Below are positions 11,001 to 21,262 of a stretch of DNA of 64,000 nt, piece by piece. The DNA is taken from NCBI GenBank assembly GCA_905178155.1, contig CAJINV010000003.1, positions 11,105,737-11,169,736 of the forward strand, read 5' to 3'. How positions within the stretch are numbered: the first letter of the stretch is position 1; every line of letters starts with the position of its first letter. The position numbers and the translations under genes are program-made. This DNA comes from Amoebophrya sp. A120 (taxonomy: Eukaryota; Sar; Dinophyceae; Syndiniales; Amoebophryaceae). The notes under the pieces are model-generated. The model had not been told where the DNA came from. It searched no databases and saw nothing but the letters and a program-made list of their open reading frames with translations.

Positions 11001-11257
11001 AGCGCGCGCGAGATCAAAAAGCCGCAGAGAAGGAGGCGGCGCGAGCAAGCTTGAAGGCCCGGAGGGAAGCGGAAAAGCAGGCAAGGCTAGACGAGAAGAA
11101 GCGGAAGGAAGACGAAAAGGAGGCCAAGCGACTCCAGGAGATCTTCAGTGGGCGAGCCGAACCGAAGACCATTTTGGACATCATCAAGCGGGATGAGTGG
11201 CGCCGTCAAGCGGCGTTGGGGCGCAAGGGAAAACGCAGGTCCAAGTGCAATCCTTGA
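8081..11257 (+). CDS. SR/RS-rich repeat protein with C-terminal charged coiled coil
   Basis: Uninterrupted 1058-aa frame starting at ATG 8081, with an in-frame stop just upstream. In order: an acidic N-terminus with two YLYSPN motifs (about residues 68 and 92); PRYSYTPRYGYTPRYN (about 290); arginine-serine dipeptide runs (about 335-440); a block of about ten 16-residue repeats of type NHWRGQKYNFRGWNSE (about 490-640); a more conserved-looking region (about 755-955, containing GLRWWETFDEG); and a Lys/Glu/Arg/Ala-rich coiled coil (about 960-1045). The RS dipeptides suggest a nuclear RNA-processing role by analogy with SR proteins, but no RRM is visible, so this is inference. An SRPK-type kinase that phosphorylates RS proteins is encoded 11 kb downstream, which may be coincidence. 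No introner is seen in it. Confidence 0.75.
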   Translation: MRCRFFVCAESSACDSCEVGVELEEDQTSADVPAVDEYHRTSNSVQSEIETVPKMKLRTRPVLDQDVYLYSPNVAYDIIPDGPPDDVGDHIYLYSPNGAGGGALKSACTGTSEAGLLMSPLDARARNGGGAAEASSDKYPALHADKILVQQEQVANFQPRSSGPPEVVDSKGPLSFMPRIDDSSSILTRMLPSPADSVAVVLDEADTSTVTTTASPGSLRLDDGMSEESPSLAFPEHEKRTKTLEEQYIDAYRELFGDTDLWQEWNKPAETQNDTQREPGTPRGDATKNTPRYSYTPRYGYTPRYNSTTTTFGGISSTRATSNDSSSDKTDQAQDRHDWNKRSRSQGRSRSRSRPSTCAEPHHGNYSLRSMYRSQSSRRSPQRSRGGTASPSEIEQRSRYSCRSQKQRPRTNFRSRSRSRSLSRSRSRGRNCCCEDHFHPGRASETSFSANGGGRAPATSWHKSNQSDERSRGSQYDNHWRGGPLQEQSCWSWRGQKHNSHGWSSENHWRGQKYGQNHNHWRGQKYNFRGWNSENHWRGQKYNFRGWNSQNHWHGQKCNFRGWNSENQWRGQKYNFHGWNSENHWRGRKYNFRGWNSEHHWRGQKCDQYDDHYTQYDEWNSENHYNQYDKHWRGQRYNFHEWNHLSGETSSGFFVENSERPSAQEMNTQTGCMSQASTASGKTFTTETNAFACSLSAGFGERTGLQTNNRRMSSVVTSASTDEQPAGNVLNRRLSGATAAVLERPESNGPRLITPLRGIASGLGLYKINAWKPEGITAHELAELERMTREKMSSLKHDFAVPPGGLRWWETFDEGAPRAAAQLEAKLLEANATRDTVRDTGTTKGTYSRMGMKQYKTAAAAILQDDAPPWGYAKHATLVLAALRFQTPALRKLWSASSEVVRNAGAAAHRIKAAVVPDFLPRYADDLNAAHLNIKTLVTIFVRWEVVSAMACLLEVAEPDQQAAAQQQRRQEQQRARDQKAAEKEAARASLKARREAEKQARLDEKKRKEDEKEAKRLQEIFSGRAEPKTILDIIKRDEWRRQAALGRKGKRRSKCNP
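9540..9990 (+). repeat. 48-bp coding tandem repeat inside the RS-rich gene
   Basis: Units such as AACCACTGGCGTGGCCAAAA followed by GTACAATTTTCGTGGGTGGA are repeated head to tail, each encoding 16 residues of the WRGQKYNFRGWNSE type. Third positions are as conserved as first and second positions, which indicates recent DNA-level expansion. Confidence 0.9.
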
Positions 11258-11869
11258 TCGTCGAAAGTGCTTCCTCCCTGGGAGCGGGTGTCCACCACAC
11301 GATGATGTATGATGAAGACGAATAATTTTTCACAGATCACCAACAAAGTCTAACACTTTTCTCTACTTTCCGCTCATCTGGGACAGAAGAAGCTGCGCAG
11401 TCGTGTTGTTAAATCGAAAATGAAGCAGAAGATCGCGCGAGACCACGTTCAAGCCTAGGAGATCCCGTAATGTGTTTCGTGCCGCACAAGGTTGATCACG
11501 GCGCAGCGGAGATGATACTCAACTCTGAATCAACGTCGTTGCAAGCACCGCGGCAATGACAATATTTCTACACCTTAGCTTTGCCTCCTGCTGGAACGAA
11601 GACCACCCCTGCATGATCGATCATCGTACTTATTTGCTTGTATTTTCTGTCAGTCAAGGATAGTCGTGCCTCGTCCTCAATGATGTCCAGGAGTATACAA
11701 CTTATCTCTTTGCCCCAGCAACGTAAAAAAAGCAAAATGCACCAATCTAAACGGTATTCGACGTCTGGATCCTCCTTGAGCTGTACTAGATCACGCTACT
11801 TGCCAAGCATTTTGTGATTTTTTCTTGCTTGTGCAGCTCCTTCTTCTGTCTGCTCTTGAAAAACTGAAT
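11258..11869. other. Intergenic; no gene seen
   Basis: Short open frames only. A possible acceptor (TTGTGCAG at 11829-11836) precedes the next gene, so a non-coding or short coding 5' exon could lie here. Confidence 0.45.
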
Positions 11870-13934
11870 ATGGACGTCGTAGCCAGGTTGTCCACGTCTC
11901 GGAGTCGCTCACGATCTCCGACATTTCCGAGCACCAATGGCGACATGATTTTCAACCCGTCCCCCTGCTCGGTTGTTGCATCAGTGTCCTCGCAAGCACA
12001 AGGTCGTGTTGACGCAAAGAACTACAACCAGAGCACGGCCACGACTTTCAGGGCAAATACTAACGAGACTACTTCCAGTAAAAAGACTAGAAGAAATAAA
12101 CTTCTGCCTTTTACCGACTACAAACCCAGCGTGGAAGACTACGAGCGATTAACGATCTTCAGCATACAGCAGCAAGAAGAGCGCGAAGATTTACATAATC
12201 AGCGCGAAGTATTGCAGACGGCCCTAATTCCATACACGGAGGACCTGATTCCCTGTTACCACCAATGGATGACGGACCCCTACCTTCAACAGATGACGTG
12301 TTCCGAGCCCCTGTCGCAGCAGGAAGAACGCGAGGCCTGGCGCGGTTGGGTAACAGATCCCTGTAAATTAACATTTCTGATTGCCGTCCCGGATTCTGGG
12401 CGGGAGTATGATTGTCATGATTCATCTGGTGCTTTGCCTGAAGACACGGTAAATGGTGGCGTCCTAAAAGAGCACATCGCGCCGTCTGAACCTGAAGATA
12501 AGGACGCGCATGATAGTGAAGATGCTCATGGTCATGCCACTACATCAAAGCTCAGTCGACGTCCTGGATGCGCACACGTGAGCCGCAAGAAGAGCCCTGT
12601 TCATAAAGGTGGCGACCAGTCCGATGATCTTGCTGTGCAACTTGATGAATCGCTGCAGCTTCCAAAAATAGCCCTTCCCGCACTACCCGGTGAGCAGCCA
12701 GTGAAGATGTCAGCCAGCAGCAAGGAAACAGGTGCCGAAGCTGCAAGTTTCCTGGCCAACAAAGCCATTGCGGGAAGGTTTCCGTTTCCATGCCTAAGTC
12801 GTCACGAACAGATTGAGAAGCTTAACGAGCGCTTCAAGAGCAACAGGTTGGCGAGCAGCTCCGATCAGGTCTCAGCAACGGTCGTATCCTGCGCAACTGC
12901 ATCTTCTGCTTCTTCGAGTTCATCAAGTTCATCATGTTACTTGTTGGATCACTGTGCGTCCCTCCTCCCGTCCTGTCCGCAGCTGCTTCCCTTTCTGAAT
13001 ATTCAAGGTGTCGTCCCAGCTGGTGCCGCCGTCATAGAGCAGCGGTCGCCCGCGATAACGCCAGGCGATTATCCGCGAAAGGGCTACAACGCCCCAGAAG
13101 TGGATGAGCAGATTGGGAAAATACTACAGCGGCTCAATTTTCAGCCTCAAGGACAAGACACAGAGCCTCAGACAGAAGCCCCCCCGAGGACAGTGGCGCC
13201 TTTCTATTTGCTCGACGGAACATCAAACTATATGCGCCATGATGAGCTGGAAATCGGAGCGGCAAGAAGGCCTCTGACAGCTTCTACAGCAGCTCCGCGC
13301 CTCGCTCTGTGCACGAAAAACCTCGTACCATGCGGGGACGTTAATTTGTTTTGGGATGCGGAAGAGCAGATCGCCGAGCTGAATGTAATGATAGCTCACG
13401 AGAAATTTCGGAAAAAGGGTGTCGCGCGCCAAGCGGTGCGGCTGCTGATGTTATCCATCGCAATAAATACGTCTAGGTCTGGAAGATTGCAAGATTTGTC
13501 ATGGAATTTTTCCATCAAGACCCACAAAATGAAAATCTGGAAAAATGCGAGGCTTAGCATTATATATAATTAGGTCCTGCAGCCCCCTGTTGGTAATGCC
13601 TTTGTATTCTGCCGCAGAAATTGCCCCCTTGCAGCATGGTCAGATATGAGCATCTTTTGCAAGTCATGCAGCACAGATTTTTATGTAAGCCTATAATTCC
13701 CCAGGCCCAGCACGCTCACGCATCAGCATCACTTCCACAACTAGAGTAGCCAGACATATTTGCATTCCATAGGTGTCTTACGCTCACCATGCGCTGCACG
13801 TCAACCATTTTCGGGCAAAGATCTTGGAAGATAATGCTGCTTCGATTCGATTTTTCGAGGACAAGCTAGGATTTGTCCTGCACTCGCGCAAGCCAGTATT
13901 TAACGAGGTTTGGTATGACCTGCGAATAAAATAA
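11870..13934 (+). CDS. NAT9: N-acetyltransferase 9-like GNAT protein with large insertion
   Basis: Exons are 11870-13451 and 13777-13934 (579 aa), interrupted by one introner. Residues about 109-185 (LIPYTEDLIPCYHQWMTDP, then TCSEPLSQQEE and CKLTFLIAV) match the N-terminal half of NAT9. The C-terminal half resumes at about 489 (CGDVNLFWD, IAELNVMIAHEKFRKKGVAR: the acetyl-CoA loop) and continues in exon 2 (HFRAKILEDNAASIRFFEDK). Joining across the introner gives LLMSYAHHALHV, the same length as human NAT9 at this point. NAT9 family members are GNAT N-acetyltransferases, linked in animals to tubulin acetylation and microtubule stability. About 300 residues of Ser/Ala/Asp-rich insert separate strands 3 and 4, against almost none in the roughly 200-aa animal protein. 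The N-terminal 100 residues are also extra. Confidence 0.85.
13452..13776 (+). mobile_element. Introner (325 nt) in the NAT9-like gene
   Basis: Starts TATCCATCGC and ends GCATTCCATA. The arms share an ATA.GTCT..GTCTGG-type sequence with the GTCTGGGTCTGG family. The flanking duplication is GATGT (13447-13451) and GGTGT (13772-13776). Without splicing, translation would stop at 13573 in the middle of the GNAT fold. Confidence 0.82.
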
Positions 13935-15288
13935 GTACTCCACTAGACCACGTAGAATGAATTTTGCCGATAGTACAACTACCGCCCTGATGCAGCTCAG
14001 TTTAGGATTGATGACGTTGTTCTATCTTCGTGCCTAGTCTTCGCAGCTCCTTGCAGGCCCGGTTTCTTTCTGGTGTGGCGGGGACGCTTGCGCTTCCAAA
14101 TTCGACATAGTGTATGCACTAGAGTTTTTGAAACTAGGAGGCCTTGTGGGAAGCAAGACGTGGCAGCACTTGCAATGGAATGCGTTGCACATTGTCATTG
14201 ATGTAAGTAAAAAGGTAGTACTAAGGAAGTGTAGGAATTTTTCACAAGCTGACGCTACTGGCGGGAGGTCATTATACGGGACTAATACATAGCCATGTAC
14301 TCTGTCAGTATCGTGCTCAGAGAAGCACCCGAGCCATTCCTATTGTGATGGAAGTCACTCCTCGCTTCTCTTTGTCTTTCGACTTATAAAATATTTTGCA
14401 GCAGCACCGATCCTCGGGGTTTTCTTTATTTCCAAAATGCGTACGCGTGGATCTAACCGTCTACGTCGTGCGACACACACACATAGAAAATGCGAACCAC
14501 AGTACTAGACCAATGATCTGTACGTTGTAGAGACAAAAATTAAAAGAGAATCAATATCATTCCTTCTGGGATCCTGAAAAAGTAAATCGAAATGGACCTT
14601 ACGCTTACCCTGTTCCACAAGCGCATTCCTTCGAAATAAAAAAACATAACATGCTTCAAGGAGGAGGACCACACCAATTCCAATGTCCGTTCCATCTGTT
14701 CAAGTAGAGTTGAAGATCCCGATCCAAAACATATTTATAGGTATTGTAATTGTTTCAAGAATTCATACATTGCATTGCTTATTGGGCGGGTGGGAGATCA
14801 GCATCAGCAAATTTGGTGCGGCTACATAAATACTTTTTAGAAGAACGAAGCATTGACACATGTTGTATCCCAGTTATTTCTTGGTCTTAGTGTGAATGTG
14901 ATGTGGATGATATTTCTCTCGTTTCTGTTTCTCTCTCAACAGGTCACAGTGGTGTGGGAAGTAGAATTCTTTGTTCCATTTCAACTCCTCGACGAGTATA
15001 AGAATCCTCCTCCGGCGTAGTACTTACTTACAAAACAACAAGGCTTCTTGGCAGAATTTCTAGAAGAAGTTTTAGTGCATCGTGGTGGTAGAGCGAACAA
15101 CACCCAGCGGCGCCTAAGTTTAGTATTTCGCAGGATCATCTTCAAGACAGAGTTCGTTGCTTGTTGTGTAGAAATATCCTGTGATGATTTTGAATTCTGT
15201 AGTTGAAGTTCTTGCTGTGATCCCTCACATGAATGACATAGTAGAAACCTGAATGGTGGAATTCCCGAAGTGAAGACGAGCCGAGAGG
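13935..15288. other. Intergenic, 1.35 kb; no gene seen
   Basis: AT-rich with short open frames. The longest (14110-14292, 60 codons) shows no motif. No introner arms recognised. Confidence 0.5.
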
Positions 15289-16041
15289 ATGTATGCGACG
15301 AAGACGTATCCGGGCATACAGCCCATCTACTCCCAGAATTTTTTGTGCCGAGCCACCCTTTCTGCCTGCGCAGGCATCGCGCTTGGGATCACCATCTCCT
15401 TGATCGTCAATTGTACCCTTCTGGAGATATCCCTGAACGCTTTTTTCGCGACCTACTTCGGCGTGTTGTTCTGCTGTGTGGGTTGCATTATTCTCTGGCG
15501 GCTGAAGCAGCAGGAGGTGAATACCGCCCACCCGTCCGCGAGCGACGAGGCCGACGCGCGAAGGAAATTCCACCTGACGCTCTTTAGCTACCTCATCATC
15601 GCGAGCGGCGTCTTGTGCTTCATGCTCGAGAAGGACTGGTACTTCAAGCTTTCTCCGCTAACGAAGGTGCCGCTCTACAGCGTGCTCGGGATCAGTGTCA
15701 GCTTCGCGCTCACCTTCTCGGTAATCGACCTGGTCAACTACACAGTCGGCTTCGTCCAGGGGAACACCATCGCGCGCCCCATCGTGGAGTCGCCAAACCA
15801 GGTGCACGTCGTCCTGCTGTTGGCCTTCTTCATGGGCGCCATTTTTGGTTGCATTTTCGGCCTCCTACAAGTCGCGGACGAAAGCAAGTACAAGATCCGC
15901 CTGTCCCTGCTGCGAGTAGAGCACTACTGCTACCAGATCGGCGGACTGCTCGGCGCCATCGGGGGCGTCGCGAACGAGTACCTGCGGCACATTGAGGTCG
16001 TTTACTCGCCCGTGTCCCTGGAATTCGACGACGACATTTAA
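15289..16041 (+). CDS. Multipass membrane protein, family not recognised
   Basis: A 250-aa frame from ATG 15289. Six hydrophobic segments are visible at about residues 22-44 (LSACAGIALGITISLIV), 50-70, 97-115, 128-152 (LGISVSFALTFSVIDLV), 174-196 (VVLLLAFFMGAIFGCIFGLL) and 212-226 (QIGGLLGAIGGVA). A short charged loop lies around residues 72-92. The composition fits a polytopic membrane protein of the endomembrane system or surface, with no transporter signature that I know. Open sequence with another hydrophobic stretch follows at 16150-16445, and a further exon cannot be excluded because I could not find in-phase splice sites. Confidence 0.7.
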   Translation: MYATKTYPGIQPIYSQNFLCRATLSACAGIALGITISLIVNCTLLEISLNAFFATYFGVLFCCVGCIILWRLKQQEVNTAHPSASDEADARRKFHLTLFSYLIIASGVLCFMLEKDWYFKLSPLTKVPLYSVLGISVSFALTFSVIDLVNYTVGFVQGNTIARPIVESPNQVHVVLLLAFFMGAIFGCIFGLLQVADESKYKIRLSLLRVEHYCYQIGGLLGAIGGVANEYLRHIEVVYSPVSLEFDDDI

Positions 16042-16151
16042 TACAGGGGTGAAGGTTTTTTTGATTATCAACATCAAAAGGAAAAAATCTTCACCGATCG
16101 AGGCGACATCCTTGCGACTAGACGACACACGACCATCCAGCATGATTTTCA

Positions 16152-16445
16152 CATATCAACATAGCGATCGACAACGTGGAACAATTCTTGCTCATATTTG
16201 TCCCCACGACCCACCCTGGAAATACGGTCCCACTCCAAGCCACCCGGTACCGATTGTACATTGCACACTATTTTTCAGGTACCTGTATTTGCATTCGTTT
16301 TCCTTTTCACTTATTTTTGCAGTTACTTACTGGACCCGGAGTGAACAAGATCGATGCAGTCAGTGCTGTGTCCACCGGCGTCCTCGTCCTCAACATTTCC
16401 TATATCATTTGCATGCTTGGGGAACAATTGTCGAGAAGTCAGTGA
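16152..16445 (+). CDS. Possible orphan exon with a hydrophobic segment
   Basis: Open frame with TRYRLYIAHYFSG, then LLTGPGVNKIDAVSAVS and a TM-like stretch (TGVLVLNISYIICMLG). A GT-AG pair (GTACCTGT at 16280 to TTTGCAG at 16323) would shift the frame and lose the hydrophobic part, so the unspliced reading is preferred. No start codon; it may be the 3' part of the gene at 15289 or noise. Confidence 0.3.
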   Translation, partial: HINIAIDNVEQFLLIFVPTTHPGNTVPLQATRYRLYIAHYFSGTCICIRFPFHLFLQLLTGPGVNKIDAVSAVSTGVLVLNISYIICMLGEQLSRSQ

Positions 16446-18235
16446 TTCTTGAGTAGATTTGATGCTGGAGGGGAGGCACTAAAAAACTTTATGATGATGT
16501 TCTTATCATCGACATCCTGATCATGCTACTACCTGACGTGTCCTCGTTGTGTGTCTATTATGGTTCGAAGCTGCATTCGAACAAGAAGCGAAACTACACG
16601 CTTCGATGAAAGAGAAAGTATAAGGGAAAAAAGCTGGCCATATTCAATTTTCAAACAGAGCTTCCAAGAAGAACGAACATCAAGTGGTTGCCGCACCGTG
16701 TTGATTCGTCTGCCGGGGGCGGGGATGAAGAAATAGTGACGGAGCTGCAGTAGAAGCACCACCGACCACCAGCAACGGCCAGCTGCGGTTGCTGTCACGA
16801 GCAGGACGAGTGCAGCATTGAGATACGCACCAGGTACGGACAGAGACGGGATTTGCGATAATTATATGACCATAATTCTGTTCCTGTGCGCAAACGACCG
16901 AAACGCGAGCGCGACGAGTTGAATTCGACGCCTTTTCCAGTGGCAACAGTTCTGCGATGTTGTCTACTGTGCGTGGTCAACATGCGGGTCATATGGATAA
17001 GCAGTGCTAGCCCTCGTCCCGCGCGCGCACCGAAGCGGTTTATTAAATTGCACTAGTACGGCTCCACTCCGACCAACTGCAAGCTGTGGCTCGGCTTCGA
17101 TGCCGCTCCGTAGCGGCGCTCTACATAATATCGTCTGTTCGCTTTGATGAAGCAAAGTTCCGGTTCTTGACGGGAGTTGGGGCCCTTTTACGCGTACTTC
17201 GAGCAGAAGTAGGTGACTGGATTCCAACGTAATAAATTAAACGTCCTCCTTCTCGATGACGTGAAACGAAAGTCGTGCTTGCGCGGCCCCGATATTCTTG
17301 GAGCGCATCAACAGCAGGTTTCGATATAAGTAGATACGTCACTATTTCTGACGACGTCCCCAGCAGGACTTCAAGTTTTCCCCAATAAGAATGCAGCAGC
17401 AACAAAAACTCAACTTTTCCCACCCCCGTTCTATCGTCCTTTTTACCACCTACGCATTTCTACTGGCACTTCTTTGCGCAATGAAAGCCAATGGCAGCAG
17501 CTTGATTTTTGTCCACTTGCGGGAGCCAGTAGATAGATACTACCCCGAACCTTGTGTGCATCTTGTTCCAACGTCGACCCGTCGTGCTGTTCGACTCGTT
17601 AGTTCTACTTGTTTCTCGAGTCGCACAGTAGTGCATCATTTTGATCAAAATTACAGAAGTTTTGGTTTTTTTTTCACAACGGCGGGAAAGCCATCAGATC
17701 ATGTAATTCTCAGCACATACATGATAGTTAGGTGCTGGTGTAACCAGCAAATGGCAAGCGTCATGCCTCGCAGATCAATGCTTGTTTTCGTTTTTGCCAT
17801 GTTTGCATTTTTTCTTCTATTGTAGCGCTACCGCTGCCTTTGTTGCCTTTTGGAGGTATTCTGTTGACGATGATCTTCTATTATTCTCATCACATAGAGG
17901 ATCTAGAAGAGATTTTCAGCTACGTAAGGCGTGGATTTTGATTTGAAACTTTCAGCGACTGGAAGTGAATGGAAAAAGTGGTAGGTTGTGTATCCATATC
18001 GGCATGTCGTGCTTGGTGTTACGTTGTAGAGGTAAATCGAAGTATCTATCACAGCGCATCAATTTCACCTGATTTCGCTATGCATGAGACATGATGCGTT
18101 TTGATTTTGACCAAAGACGGGCTCACTTTCCGCAAGTGCCTACTCTACGTGCGTAGCTTATTGTTATTTCGTATTTATTGTCCTCGTGTTTATGATTGAT
18201 GTCTCTATAATATTTTTGTAGGCGGAAGTCGAGGA
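16446..18235. other. Mostly intergenic, 1.8 kb
   Basis: The only notable frame is 17391-17825 (ATG, 144 codons) with a hydrophobic N-terminus like a signal peptide (SIVLFTTYAFLLALLCAM) and a hydrophobic C-terminus. There is no family resemblance, codon use looks random, and I do not call it as a gene. Confidence 0.45.
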
Positions 18236-21200
18236 ATGGCCGCCGATGCCACGGATCACGACGGAGGCCGCCTGTTGCCCCAGGACACGGGTCTCGTTGA
18301 GGCCTGGTTGCGCGGCTACATCCACCGCCTATCAGCAGTTGAGGTTTTGGAGTCCGACTTACGCAGCGTTGTGTTGAATTATTTCCTTGTCACCTATGAA
18401 AGCCTCAGGCTGGAAATCCTCAAAGTGAATAATAATTTGTAATGCAGAAAAACGACTTCAGTTGGAGCACCATTTATAGTCGGCGCATGACAAATTTCCC
18501 GAGCACTCAAAACGTGTCTGTCATGCTAGTTAGGCAAAGGGGTGCCCTTCTCTCATGCTAATCAGAAGCACAATAGTCTGTACCCGTAGAAGCACAATAG
18601 TCGGCCTCCATTGCGTTCTCTGCAATACAGTCTCTTTGGTGTCGCATTTCATGCATCACAAATTATTTCCACTTTGAGGATTTCATCCATTCTGAGGGTG
18701 TCATATCACCGGCAACCAAGAGGCGGCCGAGGCTTGGGAGGAAGAAGCCGGACTCCGTGTTATGCATTGCAAATATGTCTGGGTCTGGAAGGATGTACTG
18801 ACTTGTGATGCTGCATTTGGATACTCCTAAAATCTGTGTTGCATGAACAGCAGAAGAGGTCAGCGTTCGCCACGGGGTCGAGAGGGCATTTCCCATGCAG
18901 TATGGGCAACATCAGGAAGCCCTCGCAAAATCTGTGATGCTAGAGCGTGCATCCCAGACGTCCAGAGTCATGCAAAATGTGCAAGACACCCTCTAGACCC
19001 AGACATATTTGCATTTCATACGTGTGGCCTGCTCCAATTCAAATGCTACATCAAATGGCCCGACTAGTGGTTCATCAGCCTCGTCCTCGTCTTCATCAAA
19101 ATTTGTTCCGCGATCACGCGAAGATCATCATGATCAAGATGTCTCTCGAGGTTGTACTAGACACAACAAGAACTTTAAAGCGAACTACAACGGGAGGTCG
19201 CGTTTCTTCCAGCCACAGGGAGACGATGAAAAGGGAGTTGATGCTGCAGCCTTTGGGTTTGGCAGCATCTGCCCAGCCGGGCTATCATCGCTGCTGGAGA
19301 TGGGCAGCAGCACCACGACGTCCTATGAAAAGAATACCAAAGGAAAAAATATTACTACAACATCCGCAGATCGCGCTAGTACACTTCCCGTCGCGAAAAT
19401 GCACCTGAGGAAGAATGTGCGCAACGCGCTTTTGCGAAACAACCACACTGAGGCCATCCGCCTTCTGGACGATATCTCGCCGAGGATTCTAGGGCTGCGG
19501 CCGCGCGTGCACTTCACGCTGCTCCGGAGGCAATTTCTGCAGCTTCTGTTGGACACGAACACAACGAAAAGTGTGACCACCACGGCGCTGCAGTTTGCTT
19601 ATGAGAAGTATACGCTACGATGAACTCATTTTTAATATTGCAAGAATTGCTCGACCGAGTTGTTACATGACGTGTTGTAGTCGCTCGTTTGTCTTGAACA
19701 TGATGAACCACAGCTGCAAATATAAGCCAATCGAACAACTCACCAGTCTGACGCCGTTCGTGGAACGCCACCCGGAGTTATCACAACAGGAAAAAGTGTT
19801 TTTAACGTTAACGGAATTTGTGATGCAGCAATGCATCACTGAACGCAACGTGCCTAAATTTGTCACGCATAGCATGCTTATTGGGCTACATTTGTGATGC
19901 ATGGTTGCAATCTGTGAAAACCGTTAACGTTAGCACCTTTGTGCTGGATAGGAGTTGCTGGAGAAGCTCGAGGCCTCGATGAAGTTCTATCGCGTGGTCA
20001 AGCGTTACATTCTCAGATGTTAAATGAATTTGTCACGCAAGAGCCGCAACAGTCAAAGGCGCAAGCTTGCTGCTTGTTTTGCATCACAGATTTGGCACGG
20101 ATTTAGATGCTGCGTAGCCCTTGTTCGGAGATTTGTCATGCGAAGCAGCTTGATCATCTATTCTACCGGCGCAAGATAGTTCTGCATGGCAAATTCATGC
20201 AACAGTTCAGAATGTAATGTTTGAGAACGCCATAAGTTCCTGACCTATGATCCAACCGCAGCAGGCAGCAAGAGTGCGCAGAACAACGCCCTTCGCGAGG
20301 GCATCAAGGAGCAGCTTGAAACGGACAACGAAGAGATCGCGGACCGGATCGACCATTTGATCCTGCAGCATTTTCACCTTTCGCCGGTGTCGCAGCTCGA
20401 GTTTCTGTGTCGAAACGTACTATGGTCCGACCGATCGCTCTACTCGCAGTTCGAATCCGACCAGGTGATGATCGTTCGGGGGCTGAGTACTGGGCTGGAG
20501 GAAGGAGCAAAGGAGAAACTGGGAAGCAGCAAGATGAACGCGAGCACGAGTACAAGATGTAAGACAACTACTGGTAATGCGGTGATGCTGCAACCATCCC
20601 CAACTGAAGAAAGATGCATGGAGACCGAAACGGGCGATGCGGAAGATCGCGCGGAAGCGGCAGGTGCAGATGTAGAATCAAGGACGACACCAGCAGCAGG
20701 TGGCGCGACGACCACTCCAAAAGTTGTACTATCATCGAAGATGATAAAACTGACAAAGAGGAATGGTCGAGATGGGAATCGGCAACTGGACGACCATTCA
20801 TGCGCGGGAAGATCAGGTGCAGCTACTGCAGAGATGAAACTGATATTGACAGACACTGTTCCAAAACTGGATACGCATTGCTTAGCGCGCCCTTGTGTAT
20901 TGCTTGGCACAACTTCAACCACGGACCGTGTCCTGCCCAATAAGTCTTGAAGCTGAAGATGCAAGAAGCGCGTCAATCGACAGCATTGCGTTTCCTCCCA
21001 TTTTAGAAATATAATACGAAACGCCTGGCATGCTTGTGTCCCTGCATCCTAGCACGGCGCAATCTTCTTTATTTTCGTGCAGTTTCGACGGAGGGCTCCT
21101 GGCAGCGCGTGTTCTACTCACGATGAGGTCGCGAGGATCAACTTCTTTGATGCAGCACCAGTTGTAACAGAGCCAGAAGTTAGCGTGACGCTGATGACCA

Positions 21201-21262
21201 CGATGAACACGACAAGAGAAGATCTCGCTCTGAAGTTCAAGCAGTTGACCAGTTCGATTTAA
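18236..21262 (+). CDS. LisH-CTLH protein, GID8/TWA1-like
   Basis: Exons are 18236-18394, 18711-18760, 19026-19607, 19747-19778, 19956-19987, 20240-20929 and probably 21083-21262. Without the last exon the frame stops at 20950. Splicing four introners and one GT-AG intron (19608-19746) restores a LisH motif (LRSVVLNYFLVTGNQEAAEA, residues about 37-56), a CTLH segment (VRNALLRNNHTEAIRLLDDI) and the following CRA-type helices (FTLLRRQFLQLLL, ALQFAYENLTPFVERHPELL, then LSPVSQLEFLCRNVLWSDRS). GID8/TWA1 is a core subunit of the CTLH/GID E3 ubiquitin ligase; LisH-CTLH proteins mediate its assembly. This copy is longer than the usual roughly 230 residues because of a Ser-rich insert after LisH (residues about 70-155) and a Thr/Glu/Ala-rich tail. 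RanBP9-like relatives are an alternative, but no SPRY domain is seen. Confidence 0.78.
18395..18710 (+). mobile_element. Introner (316 nt) inside the LisH motif
   Basis: Starts TATGAAAGCCTCAGG and ends TGAGGGTGTCATA. Arms of about 50 nt pair imperfectly and include CACTTTGAGGATTTC (right) and its complement. The flanking duplication TCACC is perfect (18390-18394, 18706-18710). Splicing gives LVT then GNQEAAEA, completing LisH. The body is the reverse complement of the element at 42542. Confidence 0.92.
18761..19025 (+). mobile_element. Introner (265 nt), GTCTGGGTCTGG family
   Basis: Starts TATGCATTGCAAATATGTCT and ends AGACATATTTGCATTTCATA; the arms are complementary over about 25 nt. The duplication CGTGT is perfect (18756-18760, 19021-19025). 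Splicing yields AGLRVACSNSN in frame. Confidence 0.92.
19779..19955 (+). mobile_element. Introner (177 nt)
   Basis: Starts TATCACAACAGG and ends TTTGTGCTGGATA. The inner arms share TAACGTTAACGG. The duplication GGAGT is perfect (19774-19778, 19951-19955). Splicing joins HPEL to LEKLEASMKF. Confidence 0.9.
19988..20239 (+). mobile_element. Introner (252 nt)
   Basis: Starts TATCGCGTGGTCAAGCGTTA and ends TTTGAGAACGCCATA; the arms pair over about 30 nt with several mismatches and share TTACATTCT. The duplication AGTTC is perfect (19983-19987, 20235-20239). Splicing yields ASMKFLTYDPTAAG. Confidence 0.9.

Noticed and set aside
13452-13573. Read-through end of the NAT9-like frame inside the introner
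   Set aside because: It truncates the GNAT fold, whereas splicing gives the missing helix and strand; similar false ends occur at 18442, 56336 and 61744.
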